64,000 nucleotides of DNA from Oryzias latipes (GCF_002234675.1 NC_019876.2:11715245-11779244), one strand, 5' to 3'. Counted from the first letter of the stretch, positions 1 through 13,290 are shown. A program made the numbers and translations. The notes: generated by a model not told the origin, from the letters alone.

Positions 1-473
1 GAAGCTTAGTTTTAGGCAGGTGGGTGGACCCGTGGCTGAGCCTAAAAGAGCTGTTGCCCACAGAAAAGTGTTGTTAATGTGCATTTCGCAGTTTAGCCTG
101 GTTTTTTCTCATGCAGAATCCAATTGTATCCAATTATTATCTGTCCCTTGTGTATATATAGTGTATGTCTAGGCATTTAAATGCTAAATGCTTAATTAGC
201 TGAAGAGTTTCTAAATGAAATTAAGCTTAAACCTGCTGAAAATTCTTATTAACTGCTTATACGCCAGAGATAAATGCTAAAAGCCAATGTATTTAAAGAA
301 AGTTCAAGATTTCACTTACCTGCTTTATAACTTATCGAATTTGAAGCAGATACCGATTTCTTGTAACACAGGTAAACACTGGAGCCCCACTGAAAGATCA
401 ATCATAAAATTGGTCTCATAAATTCCTTTTTCGGTATTAATGAAATAAAATAAAATAAAAATTCCAGGCTGAC

Positions 474-3400
474 CATGCCGCAGTTGAGGTTCTTGTCCAC
501 TTTACAGAAGGTGTGTGGTGCTGTCTCGCCTTTGTTAGAGATAATAATGCAAATATCCGTGACTGCCAGGGAGTTCTGAGGCTGGACTGGGGATGCTCTG
601 CGCAAAGTGATGAAGATGCGCTGTGCGGTGCTGTTGTTCACGTTGGCACAGCGGCCATACGGTGTAGCCTGGATGACCTCACAGCCCTGGATCAGACGCT
701 CCTTCCCCTCATACAGCACCCTGTGATGTAAAATGTAAAAGTGAAACGTCTTAATCTTTCATATACAGGTGCAACGCAGAAAATGCCGTCAAGAAGTTCA
801 TTTTTGCTACTTTTAAGTTAGACAAGTCAAACTTGTGTACATATATTGCACAGACTTATATATTTCTAGATATACAAGATAAACACTTTTTTTTTTTGCT
901 TAAAACATGTAAATATTGCACAAGAGACCTACAGCAAGTAAAAATTTGATTTTGACTTTTTTGGCAGCTCTAACCAATAACGGTTATACTGGCGAAGCAG
1001 TGTTATAATGCAAAGAGTACGTCTTTATAGGTGGATACTGGCTATCTGGGAGCAAAGACGGGCAACTCTTACAAGGTGCACAGGAGGCCGACACAAGGTG
1101 GTAGACTGACGGTGAGCCTGTAGATCAAAATTCTTCATGCACATTTTTTTCCTACGGGCAAGCTGCAAGAAAAAGGGCCTAGCAAACAATTACACAACAT
1201 GCAGGGTAAAGTAAGGGTGAGGTAGGTGAGGTGCAGGCACTTCCAACAGATTTTTTTTCATTTTTTTCAACTCCCTCCAAATCCTGGGCACTCTGCAAGG
1301 AGCCTGTTAGTGCCCACACCTTGTGTGCAGCCTGATCTTTGGAAGTTAGGGAAATTAAGACAGTCAATGTAGTTTGTGTCGGCATCCTTCGGGCGTCTTA
1401 CGAGCACTTGTGTATTCCATACACACCCTGTGCCTGCAGCAGTTGCATGCGGTCAGTGGGGCCAGTACTCGCACTTTACTAATGACTAGAGTGTGGTGCA
1501 GGGACACCGTATGACAGAATCACCCGTACGTCATAAGTACGTATACTTCCCGATAAACTCACCACACGCACAACAATGGTAGTTTCCTTTTTCATGACAT
1601 CCCTTGAGATGGCCGTACAAGCTTCAGGGACACCTGCGCTCCCCTTAAGATGCAACCGCTCCTCTCTACGACCCTCCACGGGTCCGGACAACCCAAAAAT
1701 ATGCAGCACTCATATGGGCCAACACGTTCCATGCATTGCTATAACTAAACATGTTTACAGCTGTGGTCTGGGTTTGCGACAGGCTGATAGCAGCACTGCT
1801 AAGCACAACAAAAAGAAAAATCCAAGCAACAGCTGTTCACAACTTATGACACCAATAAAGCAACAAAAATAGATAAACTGGGAAAAAAACAAAGACAGAC
1901 AGCACATCTTGTGCAGTACACAACATTCTTTAATCTGTTAAAACACCACAAGCCGGGCTTTTCATTTTCATTGTGTTCTACCAGCATGTTTTATTCTGAC
2001 GTTTGCAGCAGCGCTGGTGGTCTTTAATCTTTTATCCCTAAACAGCACAAACATGCAATATAAAAAAGATGCTGGTGACTCAGAGTTACCTTTAGAAAAT
2101 TTCTTTAAAAAATTAATAATAATAATAAAAAAGATTGGGGGGGAAAAAGAAGCTTTATCCTGACACTCTACAAGATCTTAGATTTTGCACAAAAGATAAA
2201 AGTGGGCTTGTTTTTCTGCTTTGTGTCCTCCAGAGGTTTTAACTTATTAGAAGGTATGATGTAATCATTTTGAATCCAGACATTTTGGATTTGATAGATT
2301 CTTAACTAATGTAATAAAGCCTTCGGCTGATGAGTCTTAGAAAAGTTGTGGGCTAAATTTAATCTCTGGATGCTCAGGGCGGATCAGTTTGGAGTCTTTT
2401 CTCCTGCAGATGGTTTCCTTTAGTAATACATGTCTGAAATGGCAGTTGCGATTCTGCTCCAATGGCCTGTTCAAATCCATTTTCCATCCATTTTCAAAAC
2501 CTGCTGAATCCCCTTCAGGGTCGCAGGGTTGCTGGAGCCAAACAGGCTACTGTTGTGTGAAGGTGACCCTGAACAGGTCACCAGTCTGTTGCAGGATCTC
2601 AAACATTCACATGGAGACATAATTTAACCTATGGAGCATGTTTTTGGACTGTGGGAGGAAGCCAGTGTGCTCAGAGAAAGCCCACGCATGCGCAAACAGA
2701 ACATGCAAACTCCACAGAGACAAATCCCAGCCGGGATTTGAACCAGGGCCTTCTCGCTGTGAGGAGAGAGTGCTAAACCCTAAACCGCTATGTGGCTTCG
2801 TTCAAATCCCAGACTTAAAAAAAAAAAAAAATCGGAAACAAACCAAACATGTCTGTACCTCTCCTGGTTTCACCACTCTTTCAGTGGATTATCACACATC
2901 GACAAGATGCCGCCAGGAAAGTAATCAGCTACCCACTGTGTTAGACTTTTTGCATGACTGCTTTATGTTTTTCCATCTGGACTTCCCCAAACAGGCGGCC
3001 AAAGATCTGAGAAGCGTTATCTCCAGACGCAGACTAAATATGCTTTTGTTAAATTTGAGATGATGTTGCTTTGGCAAACTTTTACAGAACCCAACATCTA
3101 TGTGGATCTGTTGAAATGTACGTTTTTACTCGCCCTGTTATGCCTCTCATTAAATAGTAACGACAGTGTCATGAATTTTAAAATCAAGAGTCTCTGGCAA
3201 GTTGCCTGAAGCAATATAGAGAAGGCACTTCTGGTGGGAAAATGTAGCACTCGGCTTCATACAATCTCAGTGATTCAGTTTATTCACAGAAAGAAAGAAT
3301 CCACACAGTATTCAGATTAGCTCCTGCTCTTTCCACCACCTACATCTGTTTGCATGATAACAGGATTGCTCAATATGTAAAAGAAATGATGACATTCAGA

Positions 3401-6400
3401 ACTGTGTTTAAACCTGCTGCACCCACAGCTGCAGTGTTTTCAGAGGGTTTTATGGTGCTCTATTTCAATTTCTATTGCTTGCATTAACCGCTAACAGAAA
3501 GTTTTAAGAAATAAATAGTAGAAATACATAGTGGCTTTGACGTATTTATGACTTTATTTGATTTTTAGCCTAATCTAAGCTGTTTAAGAGTTTGAGCAGA
3601 GCTCTGTTTCTTAACTGCACCAGAGAAGGAAAGGATGTTTTTGATCAAATATAGTTCTTCAACAGACCACTGCTCTGACTAAAATTGACTTCTTAATGAC
3701 TCAAAAAAAAAAATCATTAATCATTACTCAATAATGAAGCTATCCTGCCCTACAACCTTAAACTAAATTTTCTTTATACTTTAGTGCTGGGCAATATGAC
3801 AATATTTATCGTGAGTCTCTATCGTGCCATTGCTCTTCCATTGTTTCTCACCTAATTCACTCAATTATTACAGCAAATACATCATTAAATAGCAACTTGC
3901 AGACGTGTTGCCTTGTCAGTATGCATACTCAAAATTGAGTTAAAATAAACACAAATTAAAAAGAGATTCTTCCCAAAGAAAGTCTGTCTGATGGTACAGC
4001 TGCTTTACGTTCTTAAATTTAAACTCTTGCGGGTTTTACAACATGCTTTATGTAACTTAAAGCATGAATGCAGAACGATGGACGTCCAGCAGCTTGAAGT
4101 TGAATCTCAGCAGTCGTAACAGACAGATACAAAAGAGGGGGTGCGTCTGGATTTGGCTGCATTTTGAATTTAAGAAATCCGACAGAGCAGAAAACAGCAA
4201 TGTGCAAACTATGTAAGAAGGATATTCCTGCGCCCGATGCTAGAACACAACAAACCTCTTCTATGGCTTAAGAAAGGTGCACAAAAATGAATATATAAGA
4301 TTACAAAACATTAGAGATAAACCAAGTTGTGGAACAGCGGCGGCAAGTTGTGAAAGGAAAAACTACAGCCAGCTTAAAGTGGCAGTCTTTTGCACGAGGC
4401 ACGCCATTTGAGCAAACGTCCCACTAAAAGAACGTTTTTTGTGTTTATTTTTTAGGCTGATGTTGTTCGCAGTTATTTAGATGCGACCAACACAAAAAGT
4501 GACGGAAGTTCATGTTGGCTGCGCCTAACATTTGCAGCCAAGATGCACATTGCTGCATTGCCTCCATGTATTTTTTTGAGTCCGTTCACAGCTGAATTTT
4601 GTTGTTGGTCGCACAAATTTTATGTCAAACTTAAAGTTGAAGTCCGATTAGTTGTCACGCTCCTAGGTTTGTGAAATGTGTTCTCCGCATTTGATCCATC
4701 CCCTGGGGGGCGCTGTGAGCCGCAGAAACAGCCACACTCGGGAACCGTTTGGTGGTCTAACGCAAACTGTAACCATAATCTTCCTAACCATAACCCTTCC
4801 TAAAGAGACTCTTATTTTTTTATTGCTGAACTTCTGTGCAAAAATGTGTCCTTTTACACAGGAACGTGAAACTGTTGTGCACTTTGAAAAGTTATTTTGC
4901 TAATTCAGTTGAAATAACTTAAACGTTTGAAACAAATGTAAAGGCAACTCCACGACAGGCATATCTGCTCTCATTTGACTTATTTCGCTGCACTAAAATG
5001 CATTTTTCTCATTTGTGACTATTCAGTTTCATGTCACTTAAAAGAATTCAGAGAGAAGTATGCAATGAAAATGTTTTCAACTTTTTTTCAGAGAACTGAA
5101 AATATACTTTATTGTGGTATATTGTGATATACCTCGTTATTGTGATTTAAATTAATTATATCGGTATATACGTTTTTTTTCCCATATTGGCCAGCACTAC
5201 ATATCATGAGAAAAATGCTAAAAGAATATGCTAAAAACACCAAAAACATCTTTTTTATTGCAGTGGAATTTTAAAATAAAACTTGGTTTTCGGCAAAGCT
5301 TTTTTTATTTATTTTTTTAAACACCACATCTGACTTCAAATAAACTCCCGCCTCATACCGACGGACCAGGACAGTAAACAGCACAGTCAGTCATCTGTTC
5401 TGGTAAACAGCGTTTTCCAGGCAGCGTTGCCTCAGCCCCTCTCTGCTTGTGACGCAACAAGAGACACAAGATCAGCTCTGTGTGAAGCTGCATCATCCCA
5501 AGCTGATCTGAGAGCTACACTGGTTGGAAACACAAACCATTGAACATTGATGTTTTTTTTTTACTTGTCCCGGGCAAACAAATAAGAGCTGAAGGCCTCT
5601 TGTGTTGGACAGATTTTAATGTTACAATAGGGTGTTATTAATCTGCAGACACCCGAGGCGTATATTTCTTTAAACCGCTTTTGTATTTGAGGCTAAACTT
5701 ATTTAGATTAATTATGTGTTTTTTTAATCATTATTTCACTTAGATGAAGTACACTGTCATTTGGTTCAGAAATAAATCCAGTTTCTGAAACAACCGGTTT
5801 GGTAAATAATCAAGTCATGTCTGAAATGTCTGTATATGTTGCTTAATAGACTTCCAGAACTCCAGAAAAGCAATATGTTTCCTGATAAATTGAACACAAT
5901 CCATAGACTGCAGCTGGAACAGGTTCTCTCCGTTTTCCGAACAAAATCAAACTTTAAAAACAAAATCTGCAGGGGGGGAACCCTATTCTAGAAACCTGCT
6001 GCTCAGTGCAACCCATTTCTAATCTGTAGAAGAGGGGAAGCTTTGAAGAGAGATTTGTTTTTTTTAAAAAGCTAAACAACTTGATCAGTTAAAAAAATAT
6101 CTGTTAAGGTTACGCAGAAAGATGACAGATTATTTACAGGAAAGCTGTGACTCAACATCAATTTGCCAAGCATAAAAAAAATTCTTAGAAGCTTCATTGC
6201 TCCTACCGCTTCTGAACGGCCTATCCAAAAGTAGGAAAAGACAGTTTTTGCTTTTAAATCACACCAATCCCAGAAATCCCTTTTAAATGATGTCAAAAAA
6301 AGAAGTGAATTACAGACTCACCCAATATCAGTGAGTGGAGACTTCCCCCTGCCTCTTTTATAGCACAGGAAGAGCTCAGGGCTCTTAAGGCTGCCATGGT

Positions 6401-6620
6401 TCAGATTGGCTGGCTGGCCGGTGTAGGTGGTTTCAATACAAGTGAATCCCTCTGGGACTGTTTCCCCTGCTGTCTTGTTGATGACAGCCAAGTCCGTGAT
6501 CGGGGCTTTCGGCCCACTTGACTTGGCCTCTGACAGGTCCTGTTCCAAAGGGGTAGACTTGTCTGTCAGACCGGCCACCACAAAGTAGTCCGTCACACGG
6601 TGGCCCTTGTCCTCAATCAT
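474..6620 (-). CDS. dennd4c: DENN domain-containing protein 4C, 5' coding exons (partial)
   Basis: DENND4C is a guanine-nucleotide exchange factor for Rab10 that promotes vesicle delivery to the plasma membrane (family knowledge). Two coding exons are present. The first is 6322-6620: start codon at 6618-6620, splice acceptor CAG at 6635-6637 inside the 5' UTR, donor GTGAGT at 6316-6321. The second is 474-720: acceptor CAG at 721-723, donor GTCAGC at 468-473. They join in phase (GG plus G) to give 181 residues starting [18 protein letters not shown] and containing [16 protein letters not shown], then [10 protein letters not shown] and [12 protein letters not shown]. These match the vertebrate DENND4C N-terminus, where the uDENN/MABP-like region begins, as I remember it. 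The remaining exons lie left of the window. The start is chosen because it is the first ATG after the acceptor and matches the family. DENND4A or DENND4B are alternatives, but the start sequence and the linked haus6 favour 4C. Confidence 0.93.
1020..1710. repeat. dispersed repeat R3, copy 1 (dennd4c intron)
   Basis: The stretch around 1108-1240 (containing GTGAGCCTG and TTCTTCATGCACAT, then AGGTGAGGTGCAG) is clearly similar to 8430-8555. The stretch around 1555-1620 (reverse strand: GGCCATCTCAAGGGATGTCATG, broken by mismatches) is similar to 6800-6857 on the plus strand. The two shared blocks have opposite relative orientation in the two places. I do not recognise the family. Confidence 0.55.
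2460..2812. repeat. teleost dispersed repeat (dennd4c intron)
   Basis: The segment contains TCCATCCATTTTC and CTTCAGGGTCGCAGGG, then TTTGGACTGTGGGAGGAAGC, AACATGCAAACTCCACA and GGGATTTGAACCAGGGCCTT, followed by CTGTGAGG and CTAAACC. This string of words is typical of a very abundant short fish repeat (recognised from memory). The open reading frame across it (2638-3063) is not a gene. Confidence 0.7.
3782..5199. mobile_element. TIR DNA transposon, non-autonomous (dennd4c intron)
   Basis: The left end reads TAGTGCTGGGCAATATG. The reverse complement of the right end (5183-5199) is TAGTGCTGGCCAATATG, a 16/17 match. The ends and the ATATTTATCGTGA word inside the left end resemble the common teleost hAT-like ends that carry 'GCTGGGCAATAT'. 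I see no transposase. No clean target duplication is visible. The segment around 4640-4760 (GAAATGTGTTCTCCGCATTT, CCATCCCCTGGGGG) looks like another repeat nested inside. Confidence 0.6.
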
Positions 6621-6857
6621 GGCTGGTGGGGAACCTGAAAGGAAAGGGCAGGTGTACATGTCATTTCAAAGCATCAATGCTGCCTTTTAACCAATGAAAT
6701 ACTTCACTATGGTCTTAGTCACATGCACCCATATAGAGGGTTGAGCCGTACCAGTGTTGCTGGGTGTTTTGGGTTGCACTTCCAGTGAGGCTCATATGGC
6801 CACCCCAAGGGACATGATGAAAATGGAACATACTACTGTCGTGCGTGCGGTAAGTAT

Positions 6858-8250
6858 CAGGGGTTGACATAGCCCAGAAATTTGCACTGGCCCACAGGGC
6901 CAGTAGTTTTTGAAACTTACTGGCCCTGCCTGAAAGTTACTGGCCCGACACCGCGCATAGCGGGACCCGCCGCTCCGCAGGTGCTTGCAACTTTAGGGGG
7001 GTCCGGGGGCATGCCCCCCCGGAAACTTTTAATATGGTGCAATTTGGTGCATTCTGGTGACATCACTTATTTCTACACTTTTCAATGACTGAAAATAGAC
7101 CATATCAAACTTAAATCTGCTCTAGTCTGTTTCAGATGTTTTGAAGAGAGCACTGCAGTGTAGTAGGAAACACTAGTTCAGAAGTTTTCATGGTGCTTCT
7201 AACGGCAAATATCGCAATAAATCATAAACCTTAAATGTGTTAAAACAATCTAATGGCAGCTTGAACCATTTAACGAATCAAATAAATCCCTTAATGCATT
7301 TGACCAATCGGATGGACGCCTTCACATTGTTGACCAATCAGATGGAGCCCTATTATGTTAGATGTTTGTAACCTATGTCAACGTGGGTCATTTGGAGTAT
7401 AATTTTTAAACTGGGAATGGTTATTTGGTTATTTTGCTGTTTGTTTATATACCGCAAATTATATCGTTATCGCAATTTTAATCTCTGATATCGCATATCG
7501 CGAGTTTTCCTCATATTGTGCAGGTCTAACTGAGATCATTCAGCTAACTAGAAATACTTACTGCTTACAGTGTTGTAAAGAAAAACAAAATTAAGTAGTT
7601 TAACATTCTACTGCATTTGAGTCTGAGATTCAGGTATTTGGAGTTGCCTTTAATTCTTTGACATTCAGCTTAAAGCTTAGTGCATACAGTTTCATCTTCA
7701 ATGCATTCATTAAATATCTTGCTGTCCATACTACTAGTTATACCCACTACTCCATCCAACATATTCCTTTCTATTCCTGCCATGTCTTCCACATCTCTGA
7801 CATGCTTCAGTCTCTCTTCAGTGACTGTGTCGGATTTATAATCAAATGTAATAATAACCCACTGGCTTGTGCCTTCGTTGTTGCTGTTTAACATTGTTTT
7901 GTATTGAATTGTTACATTCAATAAAGTTTGAAAAAAAATTGAGTGAGCGCGTGCCGCGTGGTGCTCGGCAGTGAAAGCCGCGCGGCAGGCGGGAGAGAAG
8001 GAGAAGTGATCAAAGGTTTCCCATAGAAACCCTTGAAGTCTGAACACAGGACTAGCAGAAAAACTAAATTATGAAGACGAGGTAAATTTACACGTTTTCG
8101 CAAAATTTACTTTATTGAAAAAGGTGAAGAATATATAAACCGTTAGATATTTTAGTGGCCCGAGCGGACAAGTGAAAAGTAAAGTCTTGTGGTCCGCACT
8201 GCTCGAAAAACAGGACCGGGCCAGCGGACAAATGGCTATGTCGAGCCCTG
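6858..8250. mobile_element. hAT-like element, 5-bp target duplication AGTAT
   Basis: The left end is CAGGGGTTGACATAGCC. The reverse complement of the right end is CAGGGCTCGACATAGCC, with two mismatches in 17. The direct repeat AGTAT flanks it perfectly (6853-6857 and 8251-8255). CAGGG ends are typical of the hAT superfamily; a 5-bp rather than 8-bp duplication points to one of the less common hAT groups. The element is 1393 bp. The antisense reading frame at 7670-8047 has no motif I recognise, so I treat the element as non-autonomous. A second repeat (R2) is nested at about 7199-7535. Confidence 0.85.
7199..7535. repeat. AT-rich MITE R2 nested in the hAT-like element
   Basis: The words AATATCGCAATAAATC, GACCAATCAGATGGA, GGGTCATTTGGA, GTTATTTTGCTGTTTGTT and CTCATATTGTGCAG occur in the same order as in 59095-59460. 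Part of the series also appears reversed at 21640-21860. This is a small interspersed family of about 350 bp. It lies wholly inside the element at 6858-8250, so it was either part of that element or inserted later. Confidence 0.6.
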
Positions 8251-8564
8251 AGTATATTGTGAAGTATTTGTGTGGATAATGAAAGTTGAATGCATTTATA
8301 ACATACAGGTGATCCTGTTGGTTGAGATTACTGGCTCCTCACTGTTCCACTTGTGCAAGTGATCCACAAGTGCGTGAAAAACTTTCTTTTTCCTTTTTCC
8401 ACACAAAATTATAGGGTTGTAGCCAACTCAGTGAGCCTGCAGACCAAAAATCTTCATGCACATATTTTTAACGTGCATGCTGCAGGTAACTGGTTATAGT
8501 GAACATTTAAACCACACATAAGGGTAAGTATGGGTGAAGTAAGTGAGGTGCAGAAAAACTTTTT

Positions 8565-9130
8565 CCGATTATAACAAACGTTCACATGGGTCTCACTTTC
8601 GGTCGGAATAAATCATTCGCACATGAGCAGTAGTGTTTACCAGAAGAGGAAATGAGTTCCGTTGAGAGGCTACATACACAGATATCTGGCAGCTCCGTAA
8701 TATACGAGACGAAACGTGCTTTTATTAATGTTACGGTTATTATGAAGCCCCTGTTTGCTCATCATTTTAATTTTAATCCGTGTGGTCAGTGCTTTTTCTG
8801 TTGAAGAACGGAGTCGGAAGAAGCCAGGGCTAGGAGAGGCTAACACTCACTAACAACATTTAGCCTTTGATGAACATAAAATCCATGCGGGAAATGCTGC
8901 AATCTGCAGCTTGGCTGAACGTAAATATGTAGGAATAACATCAGCCTTTATTTTGTCGGGACACGACTGGAAACACAAATCCACGTGATTGTTTGAACGG
9001 TTTTTAAGGACTGAGCCGCTGTATGAGCTGATGGTCCGAGCTCTGCCCGGACACACACTTTTACTGGAAGACCCGGTTCTCCTGAGTTCGGTAGCTCGTT
9101 CACATAGAACTGCGGGACGGATGGCAGTCC
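8565..9130. repeat. degenerate relative of the 33.1-34.4 kb element
   Basis: Words around 8718-8800 (GTGCTTTTATTAATGTTACGG, TTATTATGAAG, GCTCATCATTTTAATTTTAATCC, GTGTGGTCAGTGCTTTT, with mismatches) align in order with 33818-33900 (GTGCTTTTATTACTGTTATG, TTATTATTAAGGGC, ATCCATGCGGTCAGT). No intact ends are seen. The 9130-9250 flank is moderately GC-rich but I cannot call a promoter there. Confidence 0.4.
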
Positions 9131-9250
9131 AAAGTCTCCCAATCATAGCGCACACGTAACAAAGCATCCTCCCTTCCCCTCAAACACAAAGTCCGTCTGC
9201 TCTGCTCAGAGACACTGTCGCTCGGTCCACCGGTCCCCCTGACTAATCAA

Positions 9251-12200
9251 GTGCAGGAGCGGACTACTTCTTTTTATTTTGTTTATTTATTTTTTATTTT
9301 TTTGGTTAAAGTCACTTCCTTCAGTTTATACTGGATCATCGCAGATGAGTCATTAGTTGGAAAATAAAATGAATGAAGTAATACAGTAAAATAACGAATT
9401 ATAATTATATAATAACGAAAAATGTATAATAGCCCGCCGACGATATCATCGTCCACCCCAATGGTTTACTGCAAACATCGTCAACTGCCAATGTAAGGGA
9501 CTTCTCCCAATCCTAGTAAAGATAGATAGTACAGAACCCCCATTTTACTCCCAAAGCGTGGGATGGACCTTGCATTCAAGTATACACAGAATACTAAAGA
9601 ACAGTGTGGTCAAGGCAGTTAAAGAATTTTCTAAGACCCCACAAAACACAAAACGGGGGGAAAACAAACTGGGACGAGGGGACTCTCGTCACTGTAGATC
9701 ACATCCTTGCTCGTAACACGATGAGAGCAAAGGCTCTGGTGGAAGAAAAGCACCAAGGGAGAGCCATCGACTCTGAAGGAATGCTCGGAAATGCCATTGG
9801 GAGGCTAAACCAAGCTGACAACAATGCTCTGAAATGTGGCTTAAACTGAAAATATTATTGTTTGTAATGCATCTTTTTGTAATTAAGAACATGTGACTGA
9901 ACTTCAAACAGATGTTCCTTTCTTCTGCTTTTTCTTTAGATTTACATCGCATTGCATGACAATCAATGCCAGACCAAAAACCTAAGATTCAATAAACAAA
10001 CATGATGACACATAGCAAAAAATGCTTCAGTTTAAAAGTAGCCATTAAAAGTTTCTGGTTCTTGGATATTTCCCATTCATACATAAAAACTAAAGCTGTC
10101 TGGCCATTTTTACAGGAGAAGAAAAGAATGAAACAACTAAAACATGAAGGCAAAAAGTCAGAGGATGCGGTTGACCAGGACTCCAAAGAAAATGAAAAGT
10201 CATCTTAAAAAGAGCTTTTAGCAGCAACACAGGAAGCTCAGTTTTTCCAGCAGTGAGTCAGCTGTGGCAGCTGGACCAAAAGAAAAGAAAAGGCTTTGTA
10301 CCGTTGATGCAAGCAGACAGCCAGAGGCTTCAGAAAGCACTTTCCTGCAGCGCATTGTAGCGGCTCTGTTTGTGCACTTTGCCTTTGAATAAGAAAGCTG
10401 AAGGAAACAGGTTTTTCCCGTGTGACCTACACCTCTTCATGCAGGGCAACGGCCACCGTAGAGGTGACTTTAGGTGCTGAGGTGGCAGACCGACTTGGTT
10501 CATAGGAAAATTATTCATCCATCGCAAGGAAGAGGGAAAACAGCTGGGAAACGACCCAACAGCAACTTTGAGCTGGCTAATAATCACAGACAAACTGTGA
10601 TAAATATTTCAAAAAGTAATATGTCATCCTTTAACACCACAATATCAAACTATTCCAAATACTGTTTTTGATTAAATGATGCAGCTAAGTACCATATGAC
10701 AAAGATAAAGCCAATTTTTTTTCGATATGGTATTAGTAACACATTTAGCGACAGCAAATATTGAGAATAACTGTCAAATAAAATAGAAAGCAGCAAAAGC
10801 AAAGAAGTTGAATGTCACATCCACTCAAAAAATGTGCGTCAGTGAGTTTCAGCTAGAAAGGAAAGGTCTTTCACAAAAACAAGTCTATAATCCCGTTTGC
10901 ATTTTATCTCTGTTTTTTTTATTAGACACCCTTTTTCAATTTCTGAAAGCTCCGTGTTTGTTTATCAAAATGTTTCCAGATGTGTTTCTATTTCCACGAC
11001 AAACGGCAGACTATCATTTGACTGGATTCAGCTCATTTCAAGTTCATGCACAACTGCAATTTAGAGACCAACCAAGACTGAAGAGAATTTACTGCCTCGT
11101 GTCCATAGCAACCGCTCACTAGTCGACCCTTGCCAGTTATACAACAGTGTCTATAAATCTGTTTGAGGTCCTCAAACTAAAAACTGGAAAAGGATTTTCT
11201 GAGGACAAAACAGGGACTGTATTGCTGTTTTTATTGTATTTGAGAGTTTAAAAAATGTTTTGCTACACATATAACTCCAACAAGGTGACTGCATGCATCA
11301 GCCTATTTTCACATGATGGCTTCAGCCTCATTTATATTAAATAAATCAAAAACAGAATCTCCCAGTTATGCAACATATAACTGGGTAAAAGGTGTCACAG
11401 CAGGAGACAGACCCATTCATGGTGTTCCAGACAGCCAGTAGATAAATGTGTGTTGAAATGATGCCCTACAACTGTTCAACGGGACAAAACCAAGCTGCAT
11501 TCTCTAGGAATAATAACACCATTGCTTCAAAATTCCACAAATCATTTCCAGTAAAATATGAAATTTGACTTTTTTTATACAAAAAAAAATATTTTAAAAT
11601 AATTAAAATGTTATTTCTTCAATTTGAGTTGATTAGCAGTAGGGAAAGGCAAGGCAGAATACTCAACTAAAAACATTTCTATTCACAAGTTTATGATTTA
11701 ATTAAATATGCAGTCATTATTTGAACTTCCATTACAAATCCAATTTGACTTGATCAGACATTAACAAACTTGTAGTTTCACCTTACATTTTAAATATTTA
11801 AAATGTACATAATTTAAACCTAAATAAATTTAAATGTTCCTGTCATGAAGATGTGTGTACTTACATTTTGTATTGATTATGTTAATGTAACTTGGTACTC
11901 TAAATGACAGGAACACATAAAAAGAACAAAGAACAAACTTCATGCAGGCAATCTCACAATAAAAACAAGGAATTCTTACATTAAGGAAAATAAAGACAGC
12001 GTCTGCCTAAATATAAATACAAGAAATATATTTAAAGGAACCGAGTCATTGATTTAAGCGATTAAACATATATACTTATTTATAAACAGTTGGGAGTGAT
12101 AAAATCTTTTGAATGTCTTGAAATACAGTCAATAAATTTTGTGCGACATCTGTTGTGGTGTGCAAATCGCCACACAGCAAAACCCTCAGGAATTTCAGGA

Positions 12201-13030
12201 ACGAGCCCTCTTTGACAAAAAGCTAAAGGTTCAAGCTGCTGCATCTCATTCATTTATGAAAAGAAACATACGAATTTCAGAAAAGTCACTTCCTGCTCTC
12301 AGTGAACAGGAAATTGTGCTCAATAGAATACAAAGATATTGGGGCAACGGTGGATTTTCGCATGGAATAAAAAGGTGAAAAGGAACATGAGGAGATGTAT
12401 GACGTCTGCTGCTCTCCTCTGGTTAGATAATATCTACCTTTGGTGTATAACGCAGCCTTTGACTGACAATGACTCAGGACTTAAACTATTTTTTTTAAAG
12501 AGAATTTCCCATCTCCAGCATTGGACCTCAAACTTATCCCCAGAAGAGTTTTTAAGGCGAGGTAATTGCCTTCCCAGACGATCTGTGTGCATGTGGTGCA
12601 GACATGATCCTCCAGAGGACATTTCCGTCTGGACATTATTTGATTTTCCACATTCATATTGCCATAATAAAACAACCAGCACTGACTCAGAGGTTTTCCA
12701 TATGCAAGTTTAGTTTACATGTTTGGTCTTGAAATGAATTAAACAACATGAATACAGATTCTTTTTTTTTTCTTGTGTGTGTTGTGACATACAAGGAGGA
12801 AATTTAACAAGTACAGCGTACAGCCATGACCTGAAGAAAAGCTTTTCTGTGGAAGTAATAAGTCACTCATTGTTGAGGAATTTCAGCCCTACCCTTTTTC
12901 AGTTTTTTTCCCCCTTCAGTTCATTGAGGTTAGCTAGCATTTGTTTATGCCCTGCTCTCTCAAACATCCACTTCAATCACGTTGATGTGTGGAGTCTGAC
13001 TAGAACATTACAACACCCTTCTTTTTCTGT
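9251..13030. other. no recognisable gene (dennd4c 5' intron)
   Basis: AT-rich sequence with short open frames only (for example 9604-9849, 10808-11122 and 12139-12713). None has a protein motif I recognise or flanking splice sites that would chain into a gene. I see no repeat with defined ends. Confidence 0.6.
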
Positions 13031-13038
13031 CGATTGAG

Positions 13039-13290
13039 AAAGTCCCACTCCGATCATCTTGTGATCTATTATAAAAGCGTTCCCGATTGTCTTTTCATTA
13101 TAATTTTGCAATTTTAAGGCAAATTTTTGAAAAAAACTTTATTGTTTTCTAGGACTTAGTTTCTATAAAGTGGCAGTAGTTCATTAAAAATCCATCTTTG
13201 AGTTGCGTGTGGGACCCTGCATTTCCCATCATCCCTTTACTTCCACTCTCTCCCGCTAACAGCCCCTCAAAACCCCAACCTACCTGTTCC
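13039..13290 (-). mobile_element. TTAA-target element R1, copy A (end fragment)
   Basis: On the minus strand this is the right end of R1: the terminal AAAGTCCCACTCCGATCATC, then GTGATCTATT and the interior words CCCGCTAACAG and CCCCAACCTA. The left part of the element is absent. Confidence 0.75.

Larger units (their letters stand above)
6780..8560. repeat. dispersed repeat R3, copy 2, interrupted by a hAT element
   Basis: R3-like sequence lies on both sides of the element at 6858-8250. The left block (6795-6857) carries GGCCACCCCAAGGGACATGATG and the right block (8430-8555) carries GTGAGCCTGCAGACC and TCTTCATGCACAT. Both are similar to parts of 1020-1710. The hAT-like insertion therefore split an older repeat. 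Confidence 0.5.

Noticed and set aside
2638..3063. 141-codon frame in a dennd4c intron
   Set aside because: The reading frame coincides with a well-known dispersed fish repeat and has no splice support.
7670..8047. 125-codon antisense frame within the 6858-8250 element
   Set aside because: No hAT dimerisation or catalytic motif is visible, and the R2-like and AT-rich surroundings suggest noncoding sequence.
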